Source: Clostridiales bacterium
GTDB lineage: Bacteria; Bacillota; Clostridia; Lachnospirales; Lachnospiraceae
Reading direction: 5' to 3'
Length of the DNA stretch: 14,729 nucleotides
NCBI GenBank assembly: GCA_019420425.1
Contig: JAHZHG010000001.1
Coordinates: forward strand, 1 to 14,729
Made by a program: the position numbers and the translations under genes. Shown here piece by piece: positions 6,489 through 13,353 of this stretch (positions are counted from its first letter, which is position 1; each line of letters starts with the position of its first letter). Below the pieces are notes generated by a model that saw only the letters and a program-made list of their open reading frames with translations, did no database searches and had not been told where the DNA came from.

Positions 6489-6517
6489 TTGCATATACTA
6501 TTTTATGATAGTAGAAT
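6489..6517 (+). promoter_or_regulatory. ATPase promoter with embedded operator
   Basis: TTGCAT (6489-6494), a 17-bp spacer and TAGAAT (6512-6517). The spacer holds the inverted repeat TACTAT-N6-ATAGTA (6496-6513). This core is similar to the HxlR/DUF24-family YodB operator as I recall it (TACTAT-N6-GTAGTA), but no HxlR gene lies in the window. The TTG at 6489 that would extend the ATPase frame lies within this -35 box, which argues for the downstream start. Confidence 0.65.
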
Positions 6518-6578
6518 AAATCCTAAGAGATGGTTTCAAAAAAATAAAAATTTTCATTTTCTGAAAGCGAGCGAGAAT

Positions 6579-7775
6579 ATGAAAAGAATAACGAGAACAG
6601 AGTATCTGAACAGAATCGTAGAACTGAACCAAACCCCGGATATTAAAATTATTACAGGCATTCGCCGTTCGGGAAAGTCAGAATTGATGCGGGCATATAT
6701 TGAGTATCTGAAAAGTCATTTTGAAAATATCAATATTATTTTTGTTGATTTTATGGATCTGGCATATGAAGAACTCAAAGAATATCACGCGCTCCACGCT
6801 TATGTGGAGGAGCATTATCGGGCGGAAAGAATGAACTACCTTTTCGTGGATGAGGTCCAGATGTGTCCCCAATTTGAGTTGGCAATCAATAGTCTTTACT
6901 CCAAAGAAAAATATGATATTTACGTTACAGGCTCTAATGCTTTTTTATTGAGTGCTGATCTGGCAACTCTTTTTACCGGACGTTATATAGAGATTCATGT
7001 ATTCCCATTTAGTTTCCGGGAATACTGCCAATATTATAGTGAAACTGGCGACAAAGAGAAACTCTTTGATGAATATTCCATGAAGGGAGGTCTGGCAGGC
7101 TCTTACGTTTATAGAACGGAACAGGACAGAATTAATTATATCAAAGAAGTTTATGAGACGATTGTCACAAGAGATCTTGTGCAGAAATATTCTTTGCCGG
7201 ATACTTTGGTTTTACAGCGATTGAGTGAATTTCTCATGGACAACATCAGTAATCTGACGTCTCCGAATAAGGTAAGCCAGCTTTTGACGGCGAACAAGAC
7301 AACGACCAATCATGTAACTGTTGGCAGGTATATTAAATATCTGTGTAACGCCTTTGTTTTTTATGACACGAAGCGCTATGATATTCGCGGAAAAAAGTAT
7401 CTGGAAAGTTCTGAGAAATTTTATCTGTGTGATACAGGCATCCGATATGCAGTTCTGGGGAGCCGGAATATGGATTACGGCAGGGTGTACGAGAATATAG
7501 TCTGCATTGAACTGCTTCGCCGAGGATATGATGTATATGTTGGAAAACTATATCAGAAGGAAATTGATTTTGTAGCACAAAAAGGGAGCGAGAAAATTTA
7601 TATCCAGGTCAGTGATAATATTTCGGAGCAGAAAACGCTGGAAAGAGAATGTTCACCGCTGCTGCAAATTCGAGACGCTTATCCCAAAAAAATCATTGCC
7701 AGGACACGACACTCGAAATACAGTTACGAAGGTATTGAGATTTACGATATCGTTAATTGGTTATTGCAGGAATAA
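6579..7775 (+). CDS. AAA ATPase with DUF4143 C-terminal domain
   Basis: A 398-residue ATPase of the COG1373 type. Walker A is GIRRSGKS (27-34), Walker B LFVDE (88-92, with D91 E92), followed by VTGSNAFLLSADLATLFTGR, the sensor and arginine-finger region of this family, and FPFSFREY. The C-terminal DUF4143 part has YLCDTGIRYAVLG, a conserved VYENIV and KEIDFVA (E328, D330) followed by IYIQVS; this is a PD-(D/E)XK-like arrangement, with IQV where active nucleases usually have ExK. Members are widespread in accessory regions, and their cellular role is not settled. ATG 6579 is preferred because the promoter covers the alternative TTG 6489, although its ribosome binding site (AAAGCGAG) is weak. 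Like the AlbA gene, it is followed at once by a sirtuin tail. It looks AT-richer than the flanks. Confidence 0.88.
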   Translation: MKRITRTEYLNRIVELNQTPDIKIITGIRRSGKSELMRAYIEYLKSHFENINIIFVDFMDLAYEELKEYHALHAYVEEHYRAERMNYLFVDEVQMCPQFELAINSLYSKEKYDIYVTGSNAFLLSADLATLFTGRYIEIHVFPFSFREYCQYYSETGDKEKLFDEYSMKGGLAGSYVYRTEQDRINYIKEVYETIVTRDLVQKYSLPDTLVLQRLSEFLMDNISNLTSPNKVSQLLTANKTTTNHVTVGRYIKYLCNAFVFYDTKRYDIRGKKYLESSEKFYLCDTGIRYAVLGSRNMDYGRVYENIVCIELLRRGYDVYVGKLYQKEIDFVAQKGSEKIYIQVSDNISEQKTLERECSPLLQIRDAYPKKIIARTRHSKYSYEGIEIYDIVNWLLQE

Positions 7776-7777
7776 AA

Positions 7778-7933
7778 ATGGTGCGCAATAAACAGAACAC
7801 CCCGGGCATTATTAAATACCCGTTCTGGCAGCTGGCGGCGGAGAATCCGAAGGCGTTTTATGCCTGTATCAATAAAGGGGAGGCATATGCGCCGGGAGAA
7901 AAAGGATATGGTTTTGAGAGTGGGGATGCATGA
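7778..7933 (+). pseudogene. Detached sirtuin C-terminal fragment (tail 2)
   Basis: A 51-codon frame starting 2 bp after the ATPase stop. Residues 7-41 match the sirtuin end and are closest to tail 1 (29 of 35 identical, against 26 of 35 with the intact sirtuin). The first 17 bases are identical to tail 1, and about 83% of the next 108 or so are. After GEAYAPGE the match breaks, and the ICINxDIG ending is replaced by unrelated residues and a stop, so this tail is shorter than tail 1. An AGGA lies 9 bp before its ATG, so translation is not excluded. It directly precedes the macrodomain gene, the place where an intact sirtuin would be expected next to its partner. Confidence 0.75.
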
Positions 7934-7979
7934 ATGGGGAAAGGCCCCCGCGTGAATTTTATAGAAGGGAAGGAAGAGC

Positions 7980-8762
7980 ATGAACCAGGAAGAAAGACGG
8001 ATATATTTAATCCGGGAATTGCAAAGGGAGATGCCGCAGTATCAGCATATAGAAATCCCCGCCGGAGAAACGGAGCAGTGGCAGCTTTTGCGTTCCCTGT
8101 TCAATGTGCGGCCGCCTTACCCGGCCAATGCGGATTTCCTGCGGATTCAGGACGAGTATCTGACGGAAATGAACGCGCGCGGCGGGATTACCGATGCCCG
8201 GTCCCTGGTTCCGACAAAAGCGGACAGCCGGATTTATCTCTGGCAGGGGGATATTACGACGCTGCGCTGTGATGCCATCGTGAATGCGGCCAACAGCGCG
8301 CTTCTGGGATGCTGGTATCCGCTTCATTCCTGTATTGACAATATGATTCACTCCCGGAGTGGGATTCAGCTGCGGCTTTGCTGCAATGCGCTTATGAAAG
8401 CCCAGGGGCATGAAGAGCCTGCCGGGCAGGCCAAAATCACGCCGGCCTATAATCTGCCAGGCAAATATATTTTGCACACAGTAGGCCCGATCATTCGCGG
8501 ACGAGTAACAGGAAAAGACCGGGAGCTTCTGGCCTCCTGCTACCGCTCCTGCCTGGCGCTGGCAGCAGAAAATGGATTGAAAAGCATAGCGTTTTGCTGC
8601 ATTTCCACCGGCGAATTTCACTTTCCCAATCAGGAAGCCGCCAAGATTGCGGTGAAAACCGTACAGGAATTTTTGCAGACAGATACCGGCATACAACAGG
8701 TTATTTTCAATGTATTTAAAGATATTGATCTGGCAATATACCGGGAAATATTAGGAAACTAA
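7980..8762 (+). CDS. Zinc-type macrodomain protein-ADP-ribose hydrolase (SirTM partner)
   Basis: A 260-residue macrodomain protein of the sirtuin-linked class. An N-terminal helical extension of about 80 residues precedes the macro fold, which has WQGDIT (88-93), IVNAANSALLGC (100-111), CWYPLHSC (111-118), NLPGKYILHTVGP (158-170) and CISTGEFHFP (207-216). The pattern C111, H116, C118 fits the zinc site of Zn-macrodomains, which remove ADP-ribose from proteins. In known loci this gene lies next to the class M sirtuin and reverses its mark. Here the nearest sirtuin sequence is only tail 2, and the intact sirtuin is 3.4 kb upstream. The start has AGGAAG just before ATG 7980. No separate promoter is obvious, so it may depend on read-through from the ATPase gene. 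Confidence 0.9.
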   Translation: MNQEERRIYLIRELQREMPQYQHIEIPAGETEQWQLLRSLFNVRPPYPANADFLRIQDEYLTEMNARGGITDARSLVPTKADSRIYLWQGDITTLRCDAIVNAANSALLGCWYPLHSCIDNMIHSRSGIQLRLCCNALMKAQGHEEPAGQAKITPAYNLPGKYILHTVGPIIRGRVTGKDRELLASCYRSCLALAAENGLKSIAFCCISTGEFHFPNQEAAKIAVKTVQEFLQTDTGIQQVIFNVFKDIDLAIYREILGN

Positions 8763-8765
8763 CTA

Positions 8766-8794
8766 TTGACAGGAAAAAAACAGTTTGATAAAAT
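8766..8794 (+). promoter_or_regulatory. Promoter of the MATE leader
   Basis: TTGACA (8766-8771), a 17-bp spacer and TAAAAT (8789-8794). It begins 4 bp after the macrodomain stop. It lies upstream of the terminator at 8839-8889, so the MATE mRNA starting here must read through that hairpin. Confidence 0.8.
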
Positions 8795-8825
8795 AAAATC
8801 GCTTGCTCGGAGGGCAAATCATTCG

Positions 8826-8900
8826 ATGGAAATGATAGGCTGGATAAGGCAACAGACTGAAACGTCTGTAACTTATCCAGCTTTTTTTTATGGAGGTTGA
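8826..8900 (+). CDS. 24-codon leader ORF ahead of the MATE gene
   Basis: An open frame from ATG 8826 to TGA 8898-8900, preceded by GGAGGG (8809-8814). It runs through both arms of the leader terminator, the T-run (coding Phe-Phe) and the ribosome binding site of the MATE gene, and it stops 3 bp before the MATE ATG in the same frame. The ribosome binding site lies in the loop of a TTGC/GCAA hairpin, and the ATG in the loop of an ATCATT/AATGAT hairpin. A ribosome translating it would sit on the terminator. The peptide resembles nothing I know; its role would be regulatory. Confidence 0.5.
   Translation: MEMIGWIRQQTETSVTYPAFFYGG
8839..8889 (+). terminator. Attenuator-type terminator in the MATE leader
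   Basis: The stem GCTGGATAAG (8839-8848) / CTTATCCAGC (8872-8881) encloses an inner hairpin ACAGAC/GTCTGT with a 6-nt loop (8852-8869), followed by eight T. Only 14 bases separate the T-run from the MATE ATG, too few for another promoter, so this should act as a conditional terminator for the gene. It would also end transcripts from the macrodomain side. Confidence 0.85.
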
Positions 8901-8903
8901 AGT

Positions 8904-10211
8904 ATGGATTTTCTTACCGGTAAAATTAAACCAATGTACTTTAAATATCTGGCCGCCGCGTTTGGCAGTGCGCTGATTTCCTCTATTTACGGGGTGGTGG
9001 ATATGGCCATGGTGGGGCAGTACCAGGGCCCGGAGGGAACGGCCGCTTTGGCTGTGGTCAGCCCCATATGGAACATTATTTACAGCCTGGGCCTGCTTAT
9101 GGGAATCGGAGGCTCTGTCCTTTTCAGTACACTGCGGGGAGAATCAAATCAGAATCAGAAAAAGTCCAATGAATATTTTACCGCCGCGCTGATTGGCGTA
9201 GGGATTCTGGCGGCAGCCACTTGGCTGGGCGTAATCCTTTTTGACCGTGAATTGCTGCTGTTGTTTGGCGCGGAGGAAACCCTGCTTCCGCTGGCAAGGC
9301 AATACATTTTCCCGGTTAAATTCGCCGTGCCAAGCTTTTTGTTTACCCAGCTCATGGCCGCTTTTCTGCGTAACGACGGCAACCCCGGGCTTGCCACCAA
9401 GGCGGTTCTCTTTGGCGGAATCTTCAATGTGTTCGGCGACTATTTCTTCGTTTTTGTTTTGAACATGGGAATAATGGGCGCAGGACTTGCGACGGCTATG
9501 GGATCGGTATTTTCCCTTTTGGTGATGCTGACTCATTTCATTAGCAAAAAGAATACCCTCCGTCTGGTGAAGCCGGAAAAGCTGTTCTCCATGCTGAAAA
9601 CAATCAGCGTAACGGGATTTTCGACCTTTTTTATTGACGTAGCCATGGGCATCCTTACCATGCTGTTTAACCGGCAGATATTAAGATATCTGGGCACAGA
9701 TGCGTTATCGGTATACGGCATTATCATCAATATCAGCACCTTTGTGCAGTGCTGTGCGTACAGCATCGGCCAGGCGTCTCAGCCGATGATTTCCATGAAC
9801 TACGGCGCGGGAAAAGGAAAGCGGATTGGGCAGATTCTGCGCTACGCGCTGGGGACGGCGGCCGTATTCGGCGCGGTCTGGACTGCCCTGGCGGTATTTG
9901 TCCCGAATCTTTTTGTGCGGATTTTCATGGCGCCTACGGAGGAAATCCTCGCCATTGCGCCGAATATCATCCGCAGCTACGGGATATCCTTCCTGCTGCT
10001 GCCGTTTAATATTTTTTCTACGTATTACTTCCAGGCATTGATGAAGCCGGCGGCATCCTTTGTCATTTCTGTCTCCAGAGGGGCGGTAATCAGCGGGATT
10101 TTCATCTATGTACTTCCGGCTGTGGCAGGGGCAAACGCGATCTGGTTCGCCATGCCGCTGACCGAGCTGATCGTTGCCGCCTATGTCGGAGTAATGATGG
10201 TGAAATCCTAG
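8904..10211 (+). CDS. MATE family multidrug/Na+ antiporter
   Basis: A 435-residue inner-membrane protein with about 12 hydrophobic segments in two homologous halves, the usual size for MATE exporters. The N-terminal hallmark GVVDMAMVGQYQGPEGTAALAVVSPI (about 30-55) and the matching second-half segment with YGIIINISTFVQCCAYSIGQASQPMISMNYGAGK (about 273-306) are typical of the MepA/DinF-like branch. It should export cationic drugs or metabolites in exchange for Na+ or H+. The substrate cannot be read from sequence. ATG 8904 has GGAGG 7 bp upstream. Its leader holds a promoter, a 24-codon ORF and a terminator, which suggests induction by attenuation. A MarR gene follows and could be a second regulator. 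Confidence 0.92.
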   Translation: MDFLTGKIKPMYFKYLAAAFGSALISSIYGVVDMAMVGQYQGPEGTAALAVVSPIWNIIYSLGLLMGIGGSVLFSTLRGESNQNQKKSNEYFTAALIGVGILAAATWLGVILFDRELLLLFGAEETLLPLARQYIFPVKFAVPSFLFTQLMAAFLRNDGNPGLATKAVLFGGIFNVFGDYFFVFVLNMGIMGAGLATAMGSVFSLLVMLTHFISKKNTLRLVKPEKLFSMLKTISVTGFSTFFIDVAMGILTMLFNRQILRYLGTDALSVYGIIINISTFVQCCAYSIGQASQPMISMNYGAGKGKRIGQILRYALGTAAVFGAVWTALAVFVPNLFVRIFMAPTEEILAIAPNIIRSYGISFLLLPFNIFSTYYFQALMKPAASFVISVSRGAVISGIFIYVLPAVAGANAIWFAMPLTELIVAAYVGVMMVKS

Positions 10212-10219
10212 ATTCTTTC

Positions 10220-10248
10220 TTGCATGATTTGGGGGCAGGTGGTATAGT
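10220..10248 (+). promoter_or_regulatory. Promoter of the MarR gene
   Basis: TTGCAT (10220-10225), a 17-bp spacer and TATAGT (10243-10248), starting 9 bp after the MATE stop. The regulator can thus be expressed apart from the attenuated MATE gene. Confidence 0.65.
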
Positions 10249-10291
10249 ACACTTGAATAGAGTAAAAACCAGGGATGGTGCGGAGTAAAAC

Positions 10292-10762
10292 ATGAAAAGT
10301 TGTGCCGGACAGGGAACAAAAGAAATGGAAAATCAGATAGAAGCAATTTTACGCGGCGGACAGTTTAAGCGGATAATGGAAAACCAGCTTTCTGTGATAA
10401 AGCAGAGATATGGGCTGAAGCGGATTGAGATAGAGATATTATACTTTCTGTCCCAGTGCGGGGAGAGCAACACATCCACAGACATCCGCCGCCATCTGGA
10501 GATGAACAAGGGGCATATATCCCAGGCAGTGGAGCGCCTTTGCTGCCAGGGATATATCAATGCCATTCATGACCGGGAGGACAGAAGATACGTCCACTAT
10601 GCCGTTACGGGCAAGGCAGAGCTGGTGACCAGAGAAATGACAGAAATATGGAAAAATATGACAATGAAGATATTTGAAGGGATTTCCGAGGAAGAGCTTA
10701 TGGTTTTTAAACAGGTGGCCCATAAGATAGAAAATAATATGAACGAGCTGCTGGGCCAGTAG
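10292..10762 (+). CDS. MarR family transcriptional regulator
   Basis: A 156-residue winged-helix protein of the MarR family. The recognition part is STDIRRHLEMNKGHISQAVERLCCQGY (about 63-89), and the wing is HDREDRRYVHYAVTG, with the D-R-E-D-R-R pattern typical of MarR. Flanking helices would form the dimer interface and effector pocket. ATG 10292 has GGAG 6 bp upstream; an internal ATG at 10325 (starting MENQIEAIL) is also possible but has a weaker site. It follows the MATE gene by 80 bp with its own promoter, so it may repress MATE, itself or the flavodoxin operon downstream. The ligand is unknown. Confidence 0.9.
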   Translation: MKSCAGQGTKEMENQIEAILRGGQFKRIMENQLSVIKQRYGLKRIEIEILYFLSQCGESNTSTDIRRHLEMNKGHISQAVERLCCQGYINAIHDREDRRYVHYAVTGKAELVTREMTEIWKNMTMKIFEGISEEELMVFKQVAHKIENNMNELLGQ

Positions 10763-10825
10763 CAGAGACAGGAGAAAGGCAGCGTCCCCCACTCCGTCCG
10801 GTTTATTAAAAAACCATAAAGTACC

Positions 10826-10877
10826 TTGACAATCCGTATTTATTTACTATAATAGTTTAAAAACAAACAGTTTAAAA
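10826..10877 (+). promoter_or_regulatory. Promoter of the flavodoxin-citrate synthase operon with a direct repeat
   Basis: TTGACA (10826-10831), a 16-bp spacer and TATAAT (10848-10853). Directly after the -10 box the 9-mer AGTTTAAAA occurs twice, at 10854-10862 and 10869-10877, 15 bp apart, covering the expected transcription start. This could be a regulator site. The 5' leader is then about 90 bases. Confidence 0.7.
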
Positions 10878-10949
10878 TTGGACGTTTTGCACAGCAAATA
10901 CGATGCCTGCTTTTTACAGGGACGGCTCGCATGACAGGAGGTAGGGATA

Positions 10950-11474
10950 ATGAAGTATGCAGTTATCTATCAGTCCAGAGGAGGAAATACAAAGCAGCTT
11001 GCAGAGGAGATTTTTCACTGCCTGAGCGGCACGGATAAGGCGCTTTTGGATCTGGATGAGCATCCGGGGATTCCCCGGGCGGAGATGTACTTTGTAGGTT
11101 TTGGTATACGCAATGAGAGCTGCAGCATGGACATCATTGACTGCCTGGAGAACATACAGGAGAGCAGATTTGCCCTCTTTGCCACCTGCGGGCTAGCGCC
11201 GTCGGAAAAGTACAAGGCCAGGCTGGAGCGGAACCTCTCGGTATGGTTCCCGGAAAATGCCGATTACCTGGGAATGTACCTGTGTCAGGGGAATGCAGAG
11301 GAGGACTGGCAGAGAACCATGATCGGCCGTATGCCCAGTGAAGAGGAACGGCTGAGGGAGATGTTCCGCAGGGGAGCAGGTCATCCCGACAGCGCCGATA
11401 CCCGGCGTGCAGGTGAGTTTGCCGCGAAGCTGCAGCAAAAAATAGAAGACGACAACAGTATTCATATCTGGTAA
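10950..11474 (+). CDS. Flavodoxin-like protein
   Basis: A 174-residue protein with a flavodoxin-type start: strand MKYAVIYQS followed by the phosphate-binding loop SRGGNTKQLAE (about 9-19) for FMN. The next strands YFVGFGI (about 48-54) and FALFATCG (about 74-81) fit the alternating fold; the C-terminal third is more polar and ends in a lysine- and acid-rich tail. It is likely a cytoplasmic electron carrier or flavin reductase partner. A strong AGGAGGT site precedes ATG 10950. It heads an operon, with the winged-helix gene 12 bp downstream. Flavodoxin-like BilS proteins accompany bilirubin reductase in some gut Clostridia, but no BilR is present here, so I do not assign that role. Confidence 0.75.
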   Translation: MKYAVIYQSRGGNTKQLAEEIFHCLSGTDKALLDLDEHPGIPRAEMYFVGFGIRNESCSMDIIDCLENIQESRFALFATCGLAPSEKYKARLERNLSVWFPENADYLGMYLCQGNAEEDWQRTMIGRMPSEEERLREMFRRGAGHPDSADTRRAGEFAAKLQQKIEDDNSIHIW

Positions 11475-11486
11475 AGGAGGATATGT

Positions 11487-12023
11487 ATGGAAAACAACGA
11501 ATTGCAGAACAACGAACTTCAGAAAAGCGAGACCCATGTCTCCACGCCAAATATGACAAAGCTGTCAAATGAGCTGTTCTACCAGCGCTTCCTGTTTAAT
11601 AAGGACCAGGTGCGCCGGTTTTTCCGGGAGCTGAGCATGTCCGAATATATTGCTCTGCACATTATCCGCAAGACAGAAGAAGAGGAGGACATCTATTCCG
11701 GCAGGACTTATTTAAAAGAGCTTTCGGAAAAGATGCAGGTACCGATCCGCCAGGTTTCCAAAATCGTGGGCACATTAAAGGAGAGAGGGCTCCTCTCCTG
11801 GGCGCATGACGGCGACGGCAGCGAGGGTACCTATGTGACCCTCACGGATTCGGGAAGAAAGCTGCTGAGCCAGGAGGAAGCAGCGCTTAAGGACTACTAC
11901 GGAAAGGTAATCGGAAAATTCGGCACAGAAAACCTGATCCAGCTGCTGCAGCTGATGAAGCAGCTGGAAACCGTGATGAGCGCAGAACTGGAAGGAATGG
12001 AGGCGATAGAGATTGATGAATGA
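11487..12023 (+). CDS. Winged-helix (MarR-like) DNA-binding protein ahead of citrate synthase
   Basis: A 178-residue protein. After a polar N-terminal stretch that contains NNELQ twice in tandem comes a MarR-like winged helix: MSEYIALHIIRK, then YLKELSEKMQVPIRQVSKIVGTLKERGLL (about 73-101) as the helix-turn-helix, then a wing with TYVTLTDSGRKLL. The C-terminal helices would dimerise. It has a strong AAAGGAGG site. Its last 8 bases overlap the citrate synthase start (ATGAATGA, 12016-12023), so the two are translationally coupled. The coupling suggests that it regulates this operon or senses a related metabolite. It lacks the D-R-x-D-R signature, so it is a distant MarR relative. Confidence 0.8.
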   Translation: MENNELQNNELQKSETHVSTPNMTKLSNELFYQRFLFNKDQVRRFFRELSMSEYIALHIIRKTEEEEDIYSGRTYLKELSEKMQVPIRQVSKIVGTLKERGLLSWAHDGDGSEGTYVTLTDSGRKLLSQEEAALKDYYGKVIGKFGTENLIQLLQLMKQLETVMSAELEGMEAIEIDE

Positions 12024-13335
12024 TTACATAGCAAGGCAGACGGAAATCTGCAGAAAAAACGACCGGGTGGCCCCGCGGCTTTACGAGGAATACGGCGTAA
12101 ACCTGGGCCTGCGCGATGAAAAGGGGAACGGCGTGCTTACCGGCCTGACCAATATTTCCAAAATCGTATCCTCAAAAATCATAAACGGGCAGAAAACCTC
12201 CTGCGACGGCCAGCTCTGGTACAGAGGCTACCGGGTGGAGAAGCTGATCCGGGATCTGGGAGAAAAAAATCTGGGGTTTGAGCGGATCGCCTACTTGCTG
12301 CTGATGGGAGAGCTGCCCACGGCGGAGGAGGAGCAGGAGTTTTCCGGGATTATCGGCCGGAACCGTACCCTGCCGACGAACTTTACCCGGGATGTCATCA
12401 TGAAGGCGCCCAGCTCCGACATCATGAATACCATGACCAGGAGTATCCTGACCCTAGCCTCCTACGACGAGAACGCCACCGACGTCAGTGTGGAAAACAG
12501 CCTGCGGCAGTGCATCCAGCTGATCAGCCAGTTCCCGCTGCTTGCCGTGTACGCATACCATGCCTATAACCACTACGAAAAGCAGGCCAGTATGTACATC
12601 CATCGTCCCGATCCCGCGCTGTCAACGGCGGAGAATCTGCTGCTGATGCTGCGCCCGGATCAGAAATACACGGAGGTCGAGGCCAAGACGCTGGATACCG
12701 CGCTTATCCTTCACATGGAGCACGGAGGCGGAAACAATTCCACCTTTACTACGCGGGTAGTGACTTCCACCGGTTCTGACACATACTCGACGATTGCCGC
12801 GGCCATGTCCTCTCTGAAGGGGCCGAAGCACGGCGGAGCCAACATCAAAGTGATGGAGATGATCGCCGATATTAAAAAGCATGTAAAGGACTACGGAGAC
12901 AAGGAGGAGATCGCCGCTTACCTGACCAGGATCCTGGACGGGGAAGCCTTTGACGGGAAAAAGCTGATCTATGGCATGGGCCATGCCGTGTACTCCTTAT
13001 CCGATCCCAGAGAGCGGGTATTTAAGTCCTATGTAGAAGAGCTGGCCAGGGAAAAGGGACGCCAGGAGGATATGCTGCTGTACCAGAATATTGAAGAGCT
13101 TGCGCCGCAGCTGATCGCAGAGAAACGGCATATCTATAAAGGAGTCAGCCCCAATGTAGACTTTTACAGTGGATTTGTCTATGAAATGCTGGGCATTCCC
13201 CAGGAGCTTTACACGGCCATGTTTTCTGTGGCCCGGATCGTGGGCTGGAGCGCCCACCGGATTGAAGAGCTGGTCTGCACGGATAAAATTATCCGTCCGG
13301 CATATATGAGTGTAATGGAGGAAAGACAGAGCTAA
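12016..13335 (+). CDS. gltA: Citrate synthase (Si type)
   Basis: A 439-residue enzyme that condenses acetyl-CoA with oxaloacetate to citrate; in anaerobic Clostridia it feeds 2-oxoglutarate and glutamate synthesis. The catalytic triad is visible: His272 in KHGGAN, His323 in GHAVY and Asp382 in VDFYSG. LILHMEHGGGNNST (about 230-243) and GWSAHRIEE near the end bind substrate. The GHAVYSLSDPR form (not GHRVY) recalls the citrate/2-methylcitrate synthase group, so 2-methylcitrate synthase is a less likely alternative; no other methylcitrate-cycle gene is seen. ATG 12016 overlaps the preceding gene by 8 bp; a TTG just before it is in frame. No aconitase or isocitrate dehydrogenase follows; the next gene is a DUF1538 membrane protein 18 bp downstream. 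Confidence 0.9.
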   Translation: MNDYIARQTEICRKNDRVAPRLYEEYGVNLGLRDEKGNGVLTGLTNISKIVSSKIINGQKTSCDGQLWYRGYRVEKLIRDLGEKNLGFERIAYLLLMGELPTAEEEQEFSGIIGRNRTLPTNFTRDVIMKAPSSDIMNTMTRSILTLASYDENATDVSVENSLRQCIQLISQFPLLAVYAYHAYNHYEKQASMYIHRPDPALSTAENLLLMLRPDQKYTEVEAKTLDTALILHMEHGGGNNSTFTTRVVTSTGSDTYSTIAAAMSSLKGPKHGGANIKVMEMIADIKKHVKDYGDKEEIAAYLTRILDGEAFDGKKLIYGMGHAVYSLSDPRERVFKSYVEELAREKGRQEDMLLYQNIEELAPQLIAEKRHIYKGVSPNVDFYSGFVYEMLGIPQELYTAMFSVARIVGWSAHRIEELVCTDKIIRPAYMSVMEERQS

Positions 13336-13353
13336 AATAAAGGGAGGGACGGC

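Noticed and set aside
4545..8000. CRISPR array or transposase explaining the rearranged sirtuin locus
   Set aside because: The iterons are 9 bp in mixed orientation with irregular spacing, so they are not CRISPR repeats, and no transposase, integrase or terminal inverted repeats were found at the cassette ends.
8007..8696. 229-codon open frame on the minus strand
   Set aside because: It is the antisense of the macrodomain gene, whose motifs are unmistakable on the + strand; no promoter or ribosome binding site supports it.
10799..10816. Small inverted repeat GGTTT/AAACC after the MarR gene as a terminator
   Set aside because: Short A/T stem without a T-run on the + strand; not convincing as a terminator.
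10292..11474. Bilirubin reductase (bilQRS) operon, since a MarR and a flavodoxin-like gene are adjacent
   Set aside because: No BilR-type old-yellow-enzyme reductase gene is present, and the flavodoxin gene has its own promoter and is coupled to citrate synthase.
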